Positions 1-10,719 of a stretch of 38,228 nt of DNA are shown here, piece by piece. The position numbers and the translations under genes were made by a program. Source of the stretch: Clostridium sp. (lineage in GTDB: Bacteria > Bacillota > Clostridia > Clostridiales > Clostridiaceae). Location of the stretch: positions 1 through 38,228 of the forward strand of contig JAQUXS010000001.1 of NCBI GenBank assembly GCA_028692255.1. The letters are read 5' to 3'. The stretch's first letter is position 1. The number at the start of each line of letters is the position of its first letter. The notes beneath the pieces are model-generated. The model saw only the letters and a list, made by a program, of their open reading frames with translations, did not search any database and was not told where the DNA came from.

Positions 1-40
1 CCAGCGTTCGTCCTGAGCCAGGATCAAACTCTCAATATAA
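1..40 (-). rRNA. rrs: 16S rRNA, 5' end only (runs off the window)
   Basis: Read on the minus strand, positions 33 down to 1 give the universal 16S 5' segment GAGAGTTTGATCCTGGCTCA followed by GGACGAACGCTGG. Alignment by eye to the E. coli 16S start puts the mature 5' end near position 40. Only about 40 nt are present. The gene is transcribed in the same direction as gyrA, away from oriC. Positions 41-170 form its leader, which includes a stretch at about 132-151 (minus strand GATCTTTGAAAATTAAACAG) of the kind seen in clostridial pre-16S leaders. Confidence 0.97.
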
Positions 41-176
41 AGTCTGATTTAGCTCATCGCTATTATTACTAATTAAATTAAATCCTCTTTCGAAGATCCA
101 AAAGAATTTGCTGGTTTATTTTTCTTACCTCTGTTTAATTTTCAAAGATCACTCGCCACCATTAGACGACTTATAT

Positions 177-205
177 ATAATAACATTTTGTTTTAGAACT
201 GTCAA
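177..205 (-). promoter_or_regulatory. rRNA operon sigma-A promoter
   Basis: On the minus strand a perfect -35 TTGACA (200-205) is followed after exactly 17 nt by TATTAT (177-182). Transcription would start near 170 and read through the 16S leader. The near-consensus boxes fit a strong rRNA promoter. A weaker TGATAAAAT-like -10 lies further upstream, but I could not match it to a -35. Confidence 0.85.
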
Positions 206-421
206 TACTTTTTTAACAAAACTAAAACTTTTCTTTGTTGCCTCTCAAACCGGACAACGAAATATATTTTATCAAAATATCTAAGTTATGTATTTTTATT
301 TTAAATGATTTAACGAAATTATATCTATATTGCTACATTTTTTAGCATATTTATTGATAATTCATATATTGATACACCAGGATAAGTTATTATTAATTTT
401 CTTACTTATTATCTATTACTA

Positions 422-488
422 TAAAAAAATGCGGCTGTCACATTAGGCATCCTAATAAAATTAAATGCTAGTGTGGCAGTACTTTTTA
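422..488. terminator. Bidirectional terminator between the gyrA and rRNA units
   Basis: Positions 435-450 pair with 465-479 as a 15-bp stem with two G-U pairs and one bulged G. It is flanked by an A-run (422-429) and a T-run (482-487), so it could terminate on either strand. It lies behind a first terminator and so insulates the rRNA promoter from gyrA readthrough. Positions 206-421 hold no gene that I can see. Confidence 0.75.
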
Positions 489-502
489 TCAAAATTTTAG
501 TT

Positions 503-545
503 AAAAAAGGGACTGATGCACTATTTTAGTGCATCAGTCCCTTTT
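503..545 (-). terminator. Rho-independent terminator of gyrA
   Basis: A perfect 15-bp inverted repeat (509-523 with 527-541) with a TTT loop lies 24 nt beyond the gyrA stop codon. On the minus strand it is followed by a run of six T. It ends the dnaA-to-gyrA transcription unit. Confidence 0.92.
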
Positions 546-568
546 AAAGCTCTTAAGTATTCTCTATT

Positions 569-3043
569 CTAATCTTCCTGTTTATTCTCTTCTTGTTTAT
601 TCTCTTCATCCTCTAAATCATCTTTAACATCAATATTAATTTTAGCTATAGCAACTACTTTTTCATTATCAGTAGTTTTCATAAGGGTTACCCCCATAGC
701 ATTTCTACTTGTAGTTGATATATCTGAAGCATTTATTCTTATTGCAACTCCATTACTATTAATAAGCATCAATTCATTTGAATCATTAACCATTCTTGCT
801 CCAACAAGCTCTCCAGTTTTGTCATTTACCTTATAAGTAATGACTCCCTTTCCGCCTCTTCTTTGAAGTGTATATTGGTGAATTTCTGTTCTTTTACCAA
901 ATCCATTTTCACTTACTACTAGTAATTTCTCTTCTGGATTAATTATTTCCATTCCAACAACAATATCATCTTCCCTGAGAGTTATTCCTTTAACTCCTAA
1001 TGCAACTCTTCCAAGAGGTCTAGCATCTTTTTCGCTAAATCTTATTGCATAACCTTGTTTTGTAAGCATAATTATCTCACTGTCTCCAGTTGTAAATCTT
1101 ACACTTATAAGTTCATCGCCATCTCTTAAATTTATTGCATTAAGTCCATTTTTTCTTATTGATGAATACTGATCCAATGAAGTTTTCTTAATAATTCCAT
1201 TCTTAGTTCCCATTATTAAATAATTATTTGGATCAAACTCCCTTAATGTTATTACTGCTTGAACTTTTTCACCTTGGTCAAGTTGTAATAGATTTATCAA
1301 ATTAACTCCCTTAGCTGTTCTACCTGCTTCTGGAACTTGATAACCTTTTAAACTATATACTCTTCCTTGGTTACTAAAGAATAAGATATACTTATGCGTG
1401 GATGTTATAAATATATGCTCAACAAAGTCATCTTCCTTTGTTGACATTGCCTGTATACCTCTTCCCCCTCTTTTTTGTGCTGAATAGGTATCTGCAGGTA
1501 TTCTTTTTATATATCCTGCATGAGTCAATGTTATAACAACATCTTCATCTTCAATAAGATCCTCTATTTCTATTTCGTTTTCTACATTTTCTATTATAGT
1601 TCTTCTTTCGTCTCCGTACTTTGCTTTTATTTGTAAGAGTTCATCTTTTATAATACTAAGAACTTTTTGTTCATCTCCTAGAACACTTGTGTAATATTCA
1701 ATATCTTTCATTAGCTGTGCTAATTCATCTTCAATTTTTTCTCTTTCAAGACCGGTAAGTCTTCTAAGTTTCATTTCAACAATTGCTTCAGCTTGTTTTT
1801 GTGAAAGATTGAATTTTTCAATCATCCTATTTTGAGCATCGCTTACTGCTTTTGAAGAACGAATTATATTAATAACTTCGTCAATATTGTCTAATGCAAT
1901 TTTAAGTCCTTCAAGTATATGAGCTCTTGCATTAGCTTTATCTAGTTCAAATTGAGTTCTTCTTCTTATAATGTCTTCCTGGAATTCCAAATAATAAACA
2001 AGCATCTGTTTTAAGTTTAAATACTGTGGCTTACCATCTACAAGCGCAAGCATTATAATTCCAAATCCATCCTGAAGTTTAGTATGCTTATAGAGCTGAT
2101 TTAAAATAACCTGAGGATTAGCATCTCTTTTTAATTCAATTACCATCCTCATTCCGTCTCTATCAGATTCATCTCTTAAATCTGATATCCCTGTTATTTT
2201 CTTTTCCTTAACAAGATTTGCAATGGATTCTACTAACCTTGCCTTGTTAACTTGATATGGAAGTTCAGTAACAATTATTGAAGTTCTACCATTTACCTCT
2301 TCAATTTTTGATTTTGCTCTTAATACTATTTTACCTCTGCCTGTTTCATAAGCATTCCTTATTCCACTTTTTCCAATTATACTTCCTGCTGTAGGGAAAT
2401 CTGGTCCCTTTATTTTGGTCATAAGTTCAAGTATTGAAATATCTTTGTTATCAATAAGCATGAATATTCCATCTATAACCTCATTTAAATTGTGTGGTGG
2501 TATATTAGTAGCCATACCTACAGCTATACCAGCAGAACCATTTACAAGAAGATTAGGAAATCTTGATGGTATTATAACTGGTTCTTGTTCCTCACCATCA
2601 AAATTTGGAATAAAATCAACAGTATTTTTATTGATATCTCTTACCATTTCCATGGCAATTTTACTCATTTTTGCTTCTGTGTACCTCATAGCTGCTGGTG
2701 AATCACCATCAACGGATCCAAAATTTCCATGACCATCTACTAATGGGTATCTTAAGTTAAAATCCTGTGCCATTCTCACAAGTGCACCATAAACTGATGA
2801 ATCTCCATGTGGATGATACTTACCAAGTACGTCTCCAACTATTCTTGCACACTTTCTATATCCTTTTTCAGGAGATAAACCAAGTTCATGCATTGAATAT
2901 ATTATCCTTCTGTGAACTGGCTTTAAACCATCTCTAACATCAGGAAGAGCACGATCAATAATAACACTCATGGCATAATCTATATAACATTTCTTCATTT
3001 CATTACTTATGTCTACTTGTAAAACCTTGCCTTCATTCTTCAT
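569..3043 (-). CDS. gyrA: DNA gyrase subunit A
   Basis: The 824-aa product is the breakage-reunion subunit of gyrase, which with GyrB introduces negative supercoils. The winged-helix/tower region holds the catalytic Tyr121 in AAMRYTE. The quinolone-determining region around residues 77-90 reads [14 protein letters not shown]. The C-terminal pinwheel contains the GyrA box QRRGGKG needed for DNA wrapping. The protein ends in an acidic Asp/Glu/Lys/Gln tail. The start is the ATG at 3043 with AGAGGTG upstream. It follows gyrB by 60 bp and is the last gene before the terminators. The residue matching E. coli Asp87 is Gly86, which is unusual. Identification is certain. Confidence 0.99.
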   Translation of the reverse strand: MKNEGKVLQVDISNEMKKCYIDYAMSVIIDRALPDVRDGLKPVHRRIIYSMHELGLSPEKGYRKCARIVGDVLGKYHPHGDSSVYGALVRMAQDFNLRYPLVDGHGNFGSVDGDSPAAMRYTEAKMSKIAMEMVRDINKNTVDFIPNFDGEEQEPVIIPSRFPNLLVNGSAGIAVGMATNIPPHNLNEVIDGIFMLIDNKDISILELMTKIKGPDFPTAGSIIGKSGIRNAYETGRGKIVLRAKSKIEEVNGRTSIIVTELPYQVNKARLVESIANLVKEKKITGISDLRDESDRDGMRMVIELKRDANPQVILNQLYKHTKLQDGFGIIMLALVDGKPQYLNLKQMLVYYLEFQEDIIRRRTQFELDKANARAHILEGLKIALDNIDEVINIIRSSKAVSDAQNRMIEKFNLSQKQAEAIVEMKLRRLTGLEREKIEDELAQLMKDIEYYTSVLGDEQKVLSIIKDELLQIKAKYGDERRTIIENVENEIEIEDLIEDEDVVITLTHAGYIKRIPADTYSAQKRGGRGIQAMSTKEDDFVEHIFITSTHKYILFFSNQGRVYSLKGYQVPEAGRTAKGVNLINLLQLDQGEKVQAVITLREFDPNNYLIMGTKNGIIKKTSLDQYSSIRKNGLNAINLRDGDELISVRFTTGDSEIIMLTKQGYAIRFSEKDARPLGRVALGVKGITLREDDIVVGMEIINPEEKLLVVSENGFGKRTEIHQYTLQRRGGKGVITYKVNDKTGELVGARMVNDSNELMLINSNGVAIRINASDISTTSRNAMGVTLMKTTDNEKVVAIAKINIDVKDDLEDEENKQEENKQED

Positions 3044-3103
3044 ATACTACACCTCTTTTTACTACGATAAAAAACTATTAAATATTTATTTAAATGCAAA
3101 TCA

Positions 3104-5032
<1,929 letters not shown>

Positions 5033-5045
5033 CTAAAAACAACCA

Positions 5046-5309
5046 TCATGGCTCTAAATAAAACATTTTGCTTCTCTTACTCAGTGTAGAAGAAGATATT
5101 GGAGATAAATATACTTTACTTTTTTTATCAACTTCTGCAATTACAAAGGATTTAGGGTTATCTTTTGTAATTCTTTCAACAAATCCATCTTCTTCAGCCA
5201 TTCTTAAAAATTGGCTTGTATCTGAACTATACATAGTAGTTTCCACATCAAAAATCCCAATAATATCTTTAATGGGAACAACAACATTTTCGCCTAAATG
5301 TAAAAACAT
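5046..5309 (-). CDS. remB: DUF370/RemB-like extracellular matrix regulator (YaaB)
   Basis: This 87-aa protein belongs to the DUF370 family (starts MFLHLGENVVVPIKDIIGIFD), whose conserved place between recF and gyrB matches Bacillus yaaB/remB. Known members include RemA, a DNA-binding regulator of biofilm-matrix genes in Bacillus, and RemB. The function in Clostridium is not established. The acidic/hydrophobic N-terminal half is followed by a basic C-terminal segment. The ATG at 5309 has a GGAGG site. It lies 26 bp after recF and 31 bp before gyrB, so it is very probably cotranscribed with them. Confidence 0.85.
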   Translation of the reverse strand: MFLHLGENVVVPIKDIIGIFDVETTMYSSDTSQFLRMAEEDGFVERITKDNPKSFVIAEVDKKSKVYLSPISSSTLSKRSKMFYLEP

Positions 5310-5335
5310 ATAAATCCTCCTTACTTTTAAATTCT

Positions 5336-6421
5336 CTATGAAATCTTACCGTCTTTTACACTAAATATTTTAAAATTATTATTTATATATTTCTCAACCT
5401 CATTTATTCCAGTACAAGTAATTATTGTTTGAATATCATCAATTGAATTCAAAACATATTTTTGTCTTGATACATCAAGTTCAGATAAGACATCATCAAG
5501 TAAAAGTACAGGACTTTCCTGTGTGTATTCTTTTAAAATATTTATTGTTGAAAATTTCATTGTGAGAATAGCAGTCCTCTGCTGACCTTGTGAACCATAG
5601 CTCCTAGTATCAATCCCGTTTATGCTTATAAAAAAATCATCTTTATGCGGTCCTAAAGAAGTCATTCTTCTTTCTATATCCCTTTTTCTATTTTTTTCAT
5701 AATTTTTAAGCAAAGATTGTTCTATATTTTCAAAATCCTTAACACTTGAAATATACTTGAATTCTATATTTTCTTTTCCACCAGTTATGTCTGTATGAAT
5801 TTTTTTACCAAACGTATTTAACTTTTTTAGATATTCGACTCTATATTTGATTACCGTGCTTCCATATTTTGATAGTTGAATATCATATACATCTAAAATA
5901 TCAGAATTCATTTTATACATTTCTTTAAGTGCTGCATTTCTTTCTTCTAAAACTTTATTATATTGGACCAGTGCATAATAATACTTTGGATTTATCTTAG
6001 TAAGTTCAATATCAAGAAATTTTCTTCTATAACTAGGTGAATCCTTCACAATCCGTAAATCTTCTGGAGAAAAAATAACAGCATTAAATATTCCAAAAAG
6101 TTGTGAAATCTTTTTTAATTTTATAGAATTAACATTTATCCCTTTTCGACCTTCTTTAAAAATTTTTATTTCAATTTTTTTATCTAGTCTTTCCCTTGAA
6201 ACATCTAAACTTATATATGCTTCATTCTCATTCCATAAAATAAGTTCCTTATCTCTCTTAGTTCTGTGTGACTTTCCTATGCTGCAATAATATATACTTT
6301 CAAGTATATTTGTTTTTCCTTGTGCATTATCTCCAGTGAAAATATTTACACCTTTTGACATTTCAATGTTAAGCTTTTTATAATTTCTAAAATTTCTAAG
6401 TTCTAATGACTTTATATGCAT
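5336..6421 (-). CDS. recF: DNA replication/repair protein RecF
   Basis: A 361-aa SMC-like ABC ATPase that loads RecA at gaps through the RecFOR pathway. Visible motifs are Walker A GDNAQGKT (residues 30-37), the signature region SQGQQRT and Walker B LLLDDVLSELD near the C-terminus. I chose the ATG at 6421, giving MHIKSLELRNFRNY, because AAGGTG at 6429-6434 sits 7 nt upstream. An in-frame TTG two codons earlier is only 1 nt from that site, so it is unlikely to be used. It lies between yaaA and remB in the origin operon. Confidence 0.98.
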   Translation of the reverse strand: MHIKSLELRNFRNYKKLNIEMSKGVNIFTGDNAQGKTNILESIYYCSIGKSHRTKRDKELILWNENEAYISLDVSRERLDKKIEIKIFKEGRKGINVNSIKLKKISQLFGIFNAVIFSPEDLRIVKDSPSYRRKFLDIELTKINPKYYYALVQYNKVLEERNAALKEMYKMNSDILDVYDIQLSKYGSTVIKYRVEYLKKLNTFGKKIHTDITGGKENIEFKYISSVKDFENIEQSLLKNYEKNRKRDIERRMTSLGPHKDDFFISINGIDTRSYGSQGQQRTAILTMKFSTINILKEYTQESPVLLLDDVLSELDVSRQKYVLNSIDDIQTIITCTGINEVEKYINNNFKIFSVKDGKIS

Positions 6422-6478
6422 AATCAAACACCTTAATATATTATAACATAAATAGCTGTGCTTATGGAAAAACCAATA

Positions 6479-6685
6479 TTATACTATTGTATAAGCCTCA
6501 CCACTAAATTCAACTATATCTCCTTTTGAAAGCTTTTTACCTCGCCTTATTTCTACCTCTCCATTGACTTTAACCTGGCCATCTTTTATAAAGGCTTTTG
6601 CTTCTGATCCTTGACTTACTGCACCAGACCATTTTAAAAATGAATCTAATTTTATTATCTCTGTTTCAATCTTTATATTTTTCAT
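6479..6685 (-). CDS. yaaA: S4-domain RNA-binding protein YaaA
   Basis: A 68-aa S4-like protein with the typical core: LDSFLKWSGAVSQGSEAKAF, then GQVKVNGEVEIRRGKKLSKG. The family is found almost invariably between dnaN and recF in Firmicutes. Bacillus YaaA has been linked to 50S ribosomal subunit assembly. The function here is inferred from the family. ATG at 6685 with a TAGGAGA site. It lies 40 bp after dnaN and 57 bp before recF, and is probably cotranscribed. Confidence 0.93.
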   Translation of the reverse strand: MKNIKIETEIIKLDSFLKWSGAVSQGSEAKAFIKDGQVKVNGEVEIRRGKKLSKGDIVEFSGEAYTIV

Positions 6686-6725
6686 ATCAATCTCCTAATA
6701 AAAATTATAACCAATTTTTGTTCTT

Positions 6726-7826
6726 CTAACCATTTATTAACCTTACAGGAAGTACAAGATATGTGCAATTATTATTTTTAGCATCTTTTACAACACAAGG
6801 GCTAACACTGCTGGAAAATTCCATGTAAATTTCTTCCTCTTCCATTATTTTAAGAAGGTCGATCATGTATTTTGCGTTAAATGCAATTTCAAGACCTTCA
6901 CCTTGCAAAATAATATTTAGTTCTTCTCTGACGTTTCCCAATTGAGAATTGGAAGTGAGAATCATATTTTCTTCATTGATGTCAAATTTAATAAGATTTG
7001 TATTACCATCTTTAGCAAGTAATGAAGCTCTCTCTATACAATTTAACAATTCTTCTCTTTTTACTTTAACTCTTAAATTATATTCTTCGGGTATTATAGA
7101 ATTATAATTTATAAATTCTCCTTCTAAAAGTCTAGATATTATTTTAGTTGTACCTAGATTTATTAAAATGTGATTTTTAGAAAAAGTTACATCCACATTG
7201 CCTTCATCATCAAGTATTTTAACCAACTCATTAAGGGTTTTCCCAGGAATTACTGATCTTATTGAATCTTCACTTTCTATATCTTCACTTTTAAGAGCTA
7301 ATCTATATCCATCAAGTGCAACTAAATTTATTTTTTTATTATTTATTTCAAACAATACTCCTGTAAGTATTGGCCTTGCTTCGTCTTGAGCAATAGCAAA
7401 AATAGTTCCTCTTATCATATTTTTAAGTAACTTTTGGTCTATAGAGAAAGTACTTTCTCCATCAACATTTGGCATATTGGGAAAATCATCTGCAGCCATG
7501 TGAATTAAATTGAATTTACTTTTTTCGCAAATTATTTCTATAGTTTTGTCATCTACGGTATTTATTTCAATACTGCTATTAGGTAGTTTCCTTACAATAT
7601 CACCTAACAATTTTGCATCTACAACAATTTTTCCATTTTCACTTATATCAGCATCTATCTTACTTTCAATGCTTAAATCTATATCTGAACCTGTAATTTT
7701 AATTTGATTATTAGCTGCTTCTAATAAAAGACCCTGAAGTATAGGCATTGCTGCTTTACCGGTAACAGCTTTTTGAGTTATAGAAATAGCTTCTTGTAGT
7801 TTATTTTTTTGACATGTGAATTTCAT
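6726..7826 (-). CDS. dnaN: DNA polymerase III beta subunit (sliding clamp)
   Basis: The 366-aa product forms the ring-shaped dimeric clamp that tethers the replicative polymerase to DNA. It has the expected length and three-domain fold, with N-terminal MKFTCQKNKLQEAISITQKAV and the C-terminal pocket ending VVKDAKNNNCTYLVLPVRL. The start is the ATG at 7826, 5 nt from a strong AAGGAGG site. A 256-bp origin-containing gap separates it from dnaA. Confidence 0.99.
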   Translation of the reverse strand: MKFTCQKNKLQEAISITQKAVTGKAAMPILQGLLLEAANNQIKITGSDIDLSIESKIDADISENGKIVVDAKLLGDIVRKLPNSSIEINTVDDKTIEIICEKSKFNLIHMAADDFPNMPNVDGESTFSIDQKLLKNMIRGTIFAIAQDEARPILTGVLFEINNKKINLVALDGYRLALKSEDIESEDSIRSVIPGKTLNELVKILDDEGNVDVTFSKNHILINLGTTKIISRLLEGEFINYNSIIPEEYNLRVKVKREELLNCIERASLLAKDGNTNLIKFDINEENMILTSNSQLGNVREELNIILQGEGLEIAFNAKYMIDLLKIMEEEEIYMEFSSSVSPCVVKDAKNNNCTYLVLPVRLING

Positions 7827-8082
7827 TAAAGAACCTCCTTTTTGTTAACAAATATCAGTAATATATATATAGATTAGATAGTATATAAATAAATAGTAAT
7901 AGTAGTAGGGGCTGTGGATATGTGGACAATATAAGCAAAGCTTTAAAAGTGCTTGTATTAGCTAAAAAATACCTGTTGATAATTTATTGATAAAAAATCA
8001 TGGTTATCCACATTATTAAGAGTTGATAGAACAATGATTTTTTATCCACAGATACTTTTTTACTTATTATAAACAGCTGTTA
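7827..8082. other. oriC: oriC, dnaA-dnaN segment: DnaA boxes, DnaA-trios and AT-rich unwinding region
   Basis: Perfect DnaA boxes TTATCCACA lie at 8004-8012 and 8042-8050. Near-boxes occur as TGTGGATAT (7913-7921), TGTGGACAA (7921-7929) and TGTTGATAA (7974-7982). Next to the pair at 7913-7929 is a G-run (7908-7911), then a TAG/TAA triplet array at 7894-7908, then AT-rich DNA (about 7850-7893). This is the order of the B. subtilis basal unwinding system: boxes, GC-rich spacer, DnaA-trios, unwinding element. A 13-bp inverted repeat (7989-8001 and 8034-8046) lies with a DnaA box next to or overlapping each arm. The dnaN promoter must also lie here, but I could not settle on one. Confidence 0.88.
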
Positions 8083-9426
8083 CTATTTCTGATTTATTTT
8101 TTTAGTTATGTCGCTTATAGCATTTTTTAAGGACTCATCTTTTTTTAGACCTTCAGATATTTTTTCGTAAGCATGAATTACAGTTGTATGGTCTCTTCCA
8201 CCAAATTCTTCACCTATTTTTGGTAGAGACATATCAGTTAACTTTCTACTTAGATACATTGCAATTTGCCTTGGATAAGCTATATTCCTAGTACGTCTTG
8301 CAGATTTAAAATCTGCAATAGAAAGATTATAGTAATTTGAAACAATATCTTGAATGAGCTCTATTGTAACTTGTCTTGATTGTCTATTTGAAATTATATC
8401 TTTTAAAGCTTCTGAAGCAAGATCTACACTTATTTCTCTATTTGTAAGTGAAGAAAAGGCAACAATTCTTATTAGTGCTCCCTCAAGTTCCCTTATATTT
8501 GATTTAATTTTTGTTGCTATATAAACCATTACTTCATTTGGTATATCTAAATGGTCAACATCAGCTTTTTTCTTTAAAATAGCAATTCTAGTTTCAAAAT
8601 CAGGAGCCTGAATATCAGCGATAAGGCCCCATTCAAATCTTGATCTAAGTCTATCTTCAAGTGTTGGAATTTCTTTTGGTGGCCTATCACTAGAAAGTAT
8701 AATTTGCTTGTTGCTTTCATGAAGTGTATTAAATGTATGGAAAAATTCCTCTTGAGTACGTTCCTTTCCGCCTATAAACTGAACATCATCTATTAAAAGC
8801 ACATCTACACTTCTATATTTCATCCTAAATTCTTCATTTTTGTCATCTTTAATTGAATTTATAAGCTCATTTGTAAATTTTTCAGATGAGACATAAACTA
8901 CCTTTGCTTTTGGATTATTATCTAATATATAGTGTCCTATTGCATGCATAAGATGTGTTTTTCCAAGTCCAACTCCTCCATATATAAATAATGGATTATA
9001 AGCTTTAGCAGGTGCTTCTGCTACGGCTAAACAAGCTGCATGTGCAAATCTATTGCTATTACCTACTACAAAGGAATCGAATTTATATTTAGGATTAAGC
9101 ATTGTATTCATTTCTTCATTATTAGATGAAGAAATAGAAGAATCGTTTTTTGCGTCATCTAGTTCTACGGTTTCTTCTGAAAGTATATTAAAGAGCACAG
9201 TATAATGTTTTGTAGTTACAATTTGAAGAGCATTTGAAATTAAATCTTTATATCTACTTTCTAGTATTTCTTTGGTAAATTGATTAGGGACACCAAGTTT
9301 TATGTAATCCTTATCTATAGACAGGGGAGATATGCTTTTTAGCCAGGTTTTAAAGCTTACCTCTGTCAGCTCACCTTTTATTATGTTTAAAGTTTTATCC
9401 CAAATATTTTTTATTAAGGTGTCCAT
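8083..9426 (-). CDS. dnaA: Chromosomal replication initiator protein DnaA
   Basis: A 447-aa AAA+ initiator that binds DnaA boxes and unwinds oriC. Domain I covers residues 1-80 and a Ser/Asn/Asp-rich linker about 88-110. The ATPase has Walker A GGVGLGKT (150-157) and Walker B VLLIDD (209-214). Domain IV carries the DnaA signature [15 protein letters not shown]. The reading frame is open 24 codons further upstream. I chose the ATG at 9426 because it gives the family N-terminus ([13 protein letters not shown]) and has GGAGG at about 9436-9440. Autoregulation is likely, since DnaA boxes lie directly upstream. Confidence 0.98.
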   Translation of the reverse strand: MDTLIKNIWDKTLNIIKGELTEVSFKTWLKSISPLSIDKDYIKLGVPNQFTKEILESRYKDLISNALQIVTTKHYTVLFNILSEETVELDDAKNDSSISSSNNEEMNTMLNPKYKFDSFVVGNSNRFAHAACLAVAEAPAKAYNPLFIYGGVGLGKTHLMHAIGHYILDNNPKAKVVYVSSEKFTNELINSIKDDKNEEFRMKYRSVDVLLIDDVQFIGGKERTQEEFFHTFNTLHESNKQIILSSDRPPKEIPTLEDRLRSRFEWGLIADIQAPDFETRIAILKKKADVDHLDIPNEVMVYIATKIKSNIRELEGALIRIVAFSSLTNREISVDLASEALKDIISNRQSRQVTIELIQDIVSNYYNLSIADFKSARRTRNIAYPRQIAMYLSRKLTDMSLPKIGEEFGGRDHTTVIHAYEKISEGLKKDESLKNAISDITKKINQK

Positions 9427-9843
9427 TTTTATTATCCTCCAGTGAAAATTTTTATGTGCAATAAAAATTTTATGCACATAAATATCAACAAAAAACAAAA
9501 TCTATTTTAAGTTGTTGACAATGTAAATAAAATTTATACACATGTTTATAATACAGTTGATAAACATTTTAAAAATAAGTTATCAACAAAAATAAAAAAA
9601 TATATATTAACAGCTAAAAAAGTAAAGCAAATAGCTATATTTAAATAAAAAAAGTGATTGTTTATAAAATAATACCCAGTAATTAAACAAGTTATACACA
9701 ATTTTGTCCACAGTCTGTGCATAACTTTATATATTCACAATTCTTTTTTAATCATATCAAAAGATAAACAGCTATTCAAGAAGTTATCCACAAAAAAATT
9801 TTAAAAGGTAAAACTATCAACAAAATGAAAGGATAGCATACAG
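9427..9843. other. oriC: oriC, rpmH-dnaA segment: DnaA-box cluster
   Basis: About 420 bp of very AT-rich, gene-free DNA. There is a perfect TTATCCACA at 9784-9792. Close variants are TTATGCACA (9470-9478), TGTTGACAA (9513-9521), TTATACACA (9534-9542 and 9692-9700), TTATCAACA (9580-9588), TTGTCCACA (9704-9712), TGTGCATAA (9716-9724) and CTATCAACA (9814-9822). With the dnaA-dnaN segment this makes a bipartite origin flanking dnaA, as in Bacillus. The strand switch at this point (minus to the left, plus to the right) agrees with bidirectional replication from here. The dnaA promoter should lie near 9450-9560 but no clear -35/-10 pair is visible. Confidence 0.85.
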
Positions 9844-9872
9844 TTGACATTACTATTACGTGAATATATAAT
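9844..9872 (+). promoter_or_regulatory. Sigma-A promoter of the rpmH operon
   Basis: TTGACA (9844-9849), a 17-nt spacer and TATAAT (9867-9872) match the consensus perfectly. It drives rpmH-rnpA and downstream genes with a leader of about 75 nt. Confidence 0.92.
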
Positions 9873-9952
9873 ATAAAAGTAAAACTAAAAATTAGTTAGT
9901 AAGTAATTGCTATATAAAAAGAATTGCACAAAATAAAGGAGGTGCATGTGGT

Positions 9953-10087
9953 ATGCTTATGACTTATCAGCCTAAAAAGAAACAAAGAAAAAGAGAACAT
10001 GGCTTTAGAAAGAGAATGAGCACACTTTCAGGAAGAAACATTATAAGAAATAGAAGACAAAAAGGTAGAAAAAAATTGTCAGCATAA
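9953..10087 (+). CDS. rpmH: 50S ribosomal protein L34
   Basis: A 44-aa, highly basic protein of the large ribosomal subunit. The sequence starts [20 protein letters not shown] and ends GRKKLSA, which is the usual length and signature of bacterial L34. The ATG at 9953 follows AAGGAGGTG at 9937-9945. It is the first gene on the right arm, behind a consensus promoter, with a small hairpin and rnpA following. This is the classic origin-proximal rpmH-rnpA arrangement. Confidence 0.98.
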   Translation: MLMTYQPKKKQRKREHGFRKRMSTLSGRNIIRNRRQKGRKKLSA

Positions 10088-10109
10088 GGGCCGCTTTTGT
10101 GGCCTTTTT
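10086..10109 (+). terminator. Attenuator-type hairpin between rpmH and rnpA
   Basis: AAGGGCCGC pairs with GTGGCCTTT across a TTTT loop (9 bp including two G-U pairs) and runs into TTTTT. It overlaps the rpmH stop codon. Partial termination here would lower rnpA expression relative to the abundant L34. Confidence 0.7.
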
Positions 10110-10143
10110 CTGTAATTGCAGAAAAAAGGAGAAGTAGTATATT

Positions 10144-10527
10144 ATGAAGGAAGACAAAATAAGAAAGAACTCTGAATTTAGAACTGTATATAGAAAAGGA
10201 AAGTCTTTCTCTAATCATCTTCTTGTTTTATATGTACTTAAAAATTCTAAAAATAAGAATAATAACCGAGTTGGTATTTCAGTAAGTAAAAAAGTTGGTA
10301 AGAGTGTAGTTAGAAGTAGAGTTAAAAGATTAATAAGTGAAAGCTACAGGCTTAATAATAGGCAATTAGTTAAATATAAAGAAGGTTACGACTTTGTGTT
10401 TATTGCTCGGTTTGCATGTAATAATAAAGGTTATAAAGATATTGAAGTTTCTATGAAAAATCTGTTTAAAAAGGCAGGTTTATGTAATCATGAAAAAGTT
10501 AATAATAAAGATGATAAAAATTTATAG
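10144..10527 (+). CDS. rnpA: Ribonuclease P protein component
   Basis: The 127-aa basic protein cofactor of RNase P, which matures tRNA 5' ends together with the rnpB RNA (not in this window). The family motif is seen as [29 protein letters not shown] at about residues 40-68. The start is the ATG at 10144 with GGAG about 11 nt upstream. Its 3' end overlaps yidD by 38 bp, suggesting translational coupling. The C-terminal tail, from about residue 115, is low-complexity Asn/Lys/Asp. Confidence 0.97.
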   Translation: MKEDKIRKNSEFRTVYRKGKSFSNHLLVLYVLKNSKNKNNNRVGISVSKKVGKSVVRSRVKRLISESYRLNNRQLVKYKEGYDFVFIARFACNNKGYKDIEVSMKNLFKKAGLCNHEKVNNKDDKNL

Positions 10528-10699
10528 AAAATATATATCACCACTAAAGAGGCCTTGTTGTAGATTTTATCCAACCTGTTCTCAATATGCCATTGAAGCG
10601 ATAGAAAAATATGGCGCGCTAAAAGGTGGATTTATGGCAGCTAAAAGGATTCTAAGATGTAATCCTTTTTGTAAAGGCGGGTATGATCCTGTTAAATAA
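10490..10699 (+). CDS. yidD: Membrane protein insertion efficiency factor YidD
   Basis: A 69-aa protein that assists YidC-dependent membrane insertion in other bacteria. An amphipathic, Lys-rich N-terminus leads into the family core [20 protein letters not shown], followed by [16 protein letters not shown]. The cysteines of the two motifs are conserved. The start codon lies inside rnpA (38-bp overlap, different frame), so translation is probably coupled. yidC follows 20 bp later, the usual functional pairing. Confidence 0.95.
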   Translation: MKKLIIKMIKIYRKYISPLKRPCCRFYPTCSQYAIEAIEKYGALKGGFMAAKRILRCNPFCKGGYDPVK

Positions 10700-10719
10700 A
10701 ATATTAGGAGGATAGGATT

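Noticed and set aside
206-420. Second rRNA promoter upstream of the strong one
   Set aside because: TATAAT- and TGATAAAAT-like -10 boxes occur, but none has an acceptable -35.
9427-9498. 24-codon N-terminal extension of DnaA
   Set aside because: Lacks a ribosome-binding site. The ATG at 9426 has a strong one and gives the family N-terminus.
9967-10218. 83-codon minus-strand frame over rpmH
   Set aside because: Overlaps rpmH, which has a perfect promoter and ribosome-binding site. No support for an antisense protein.
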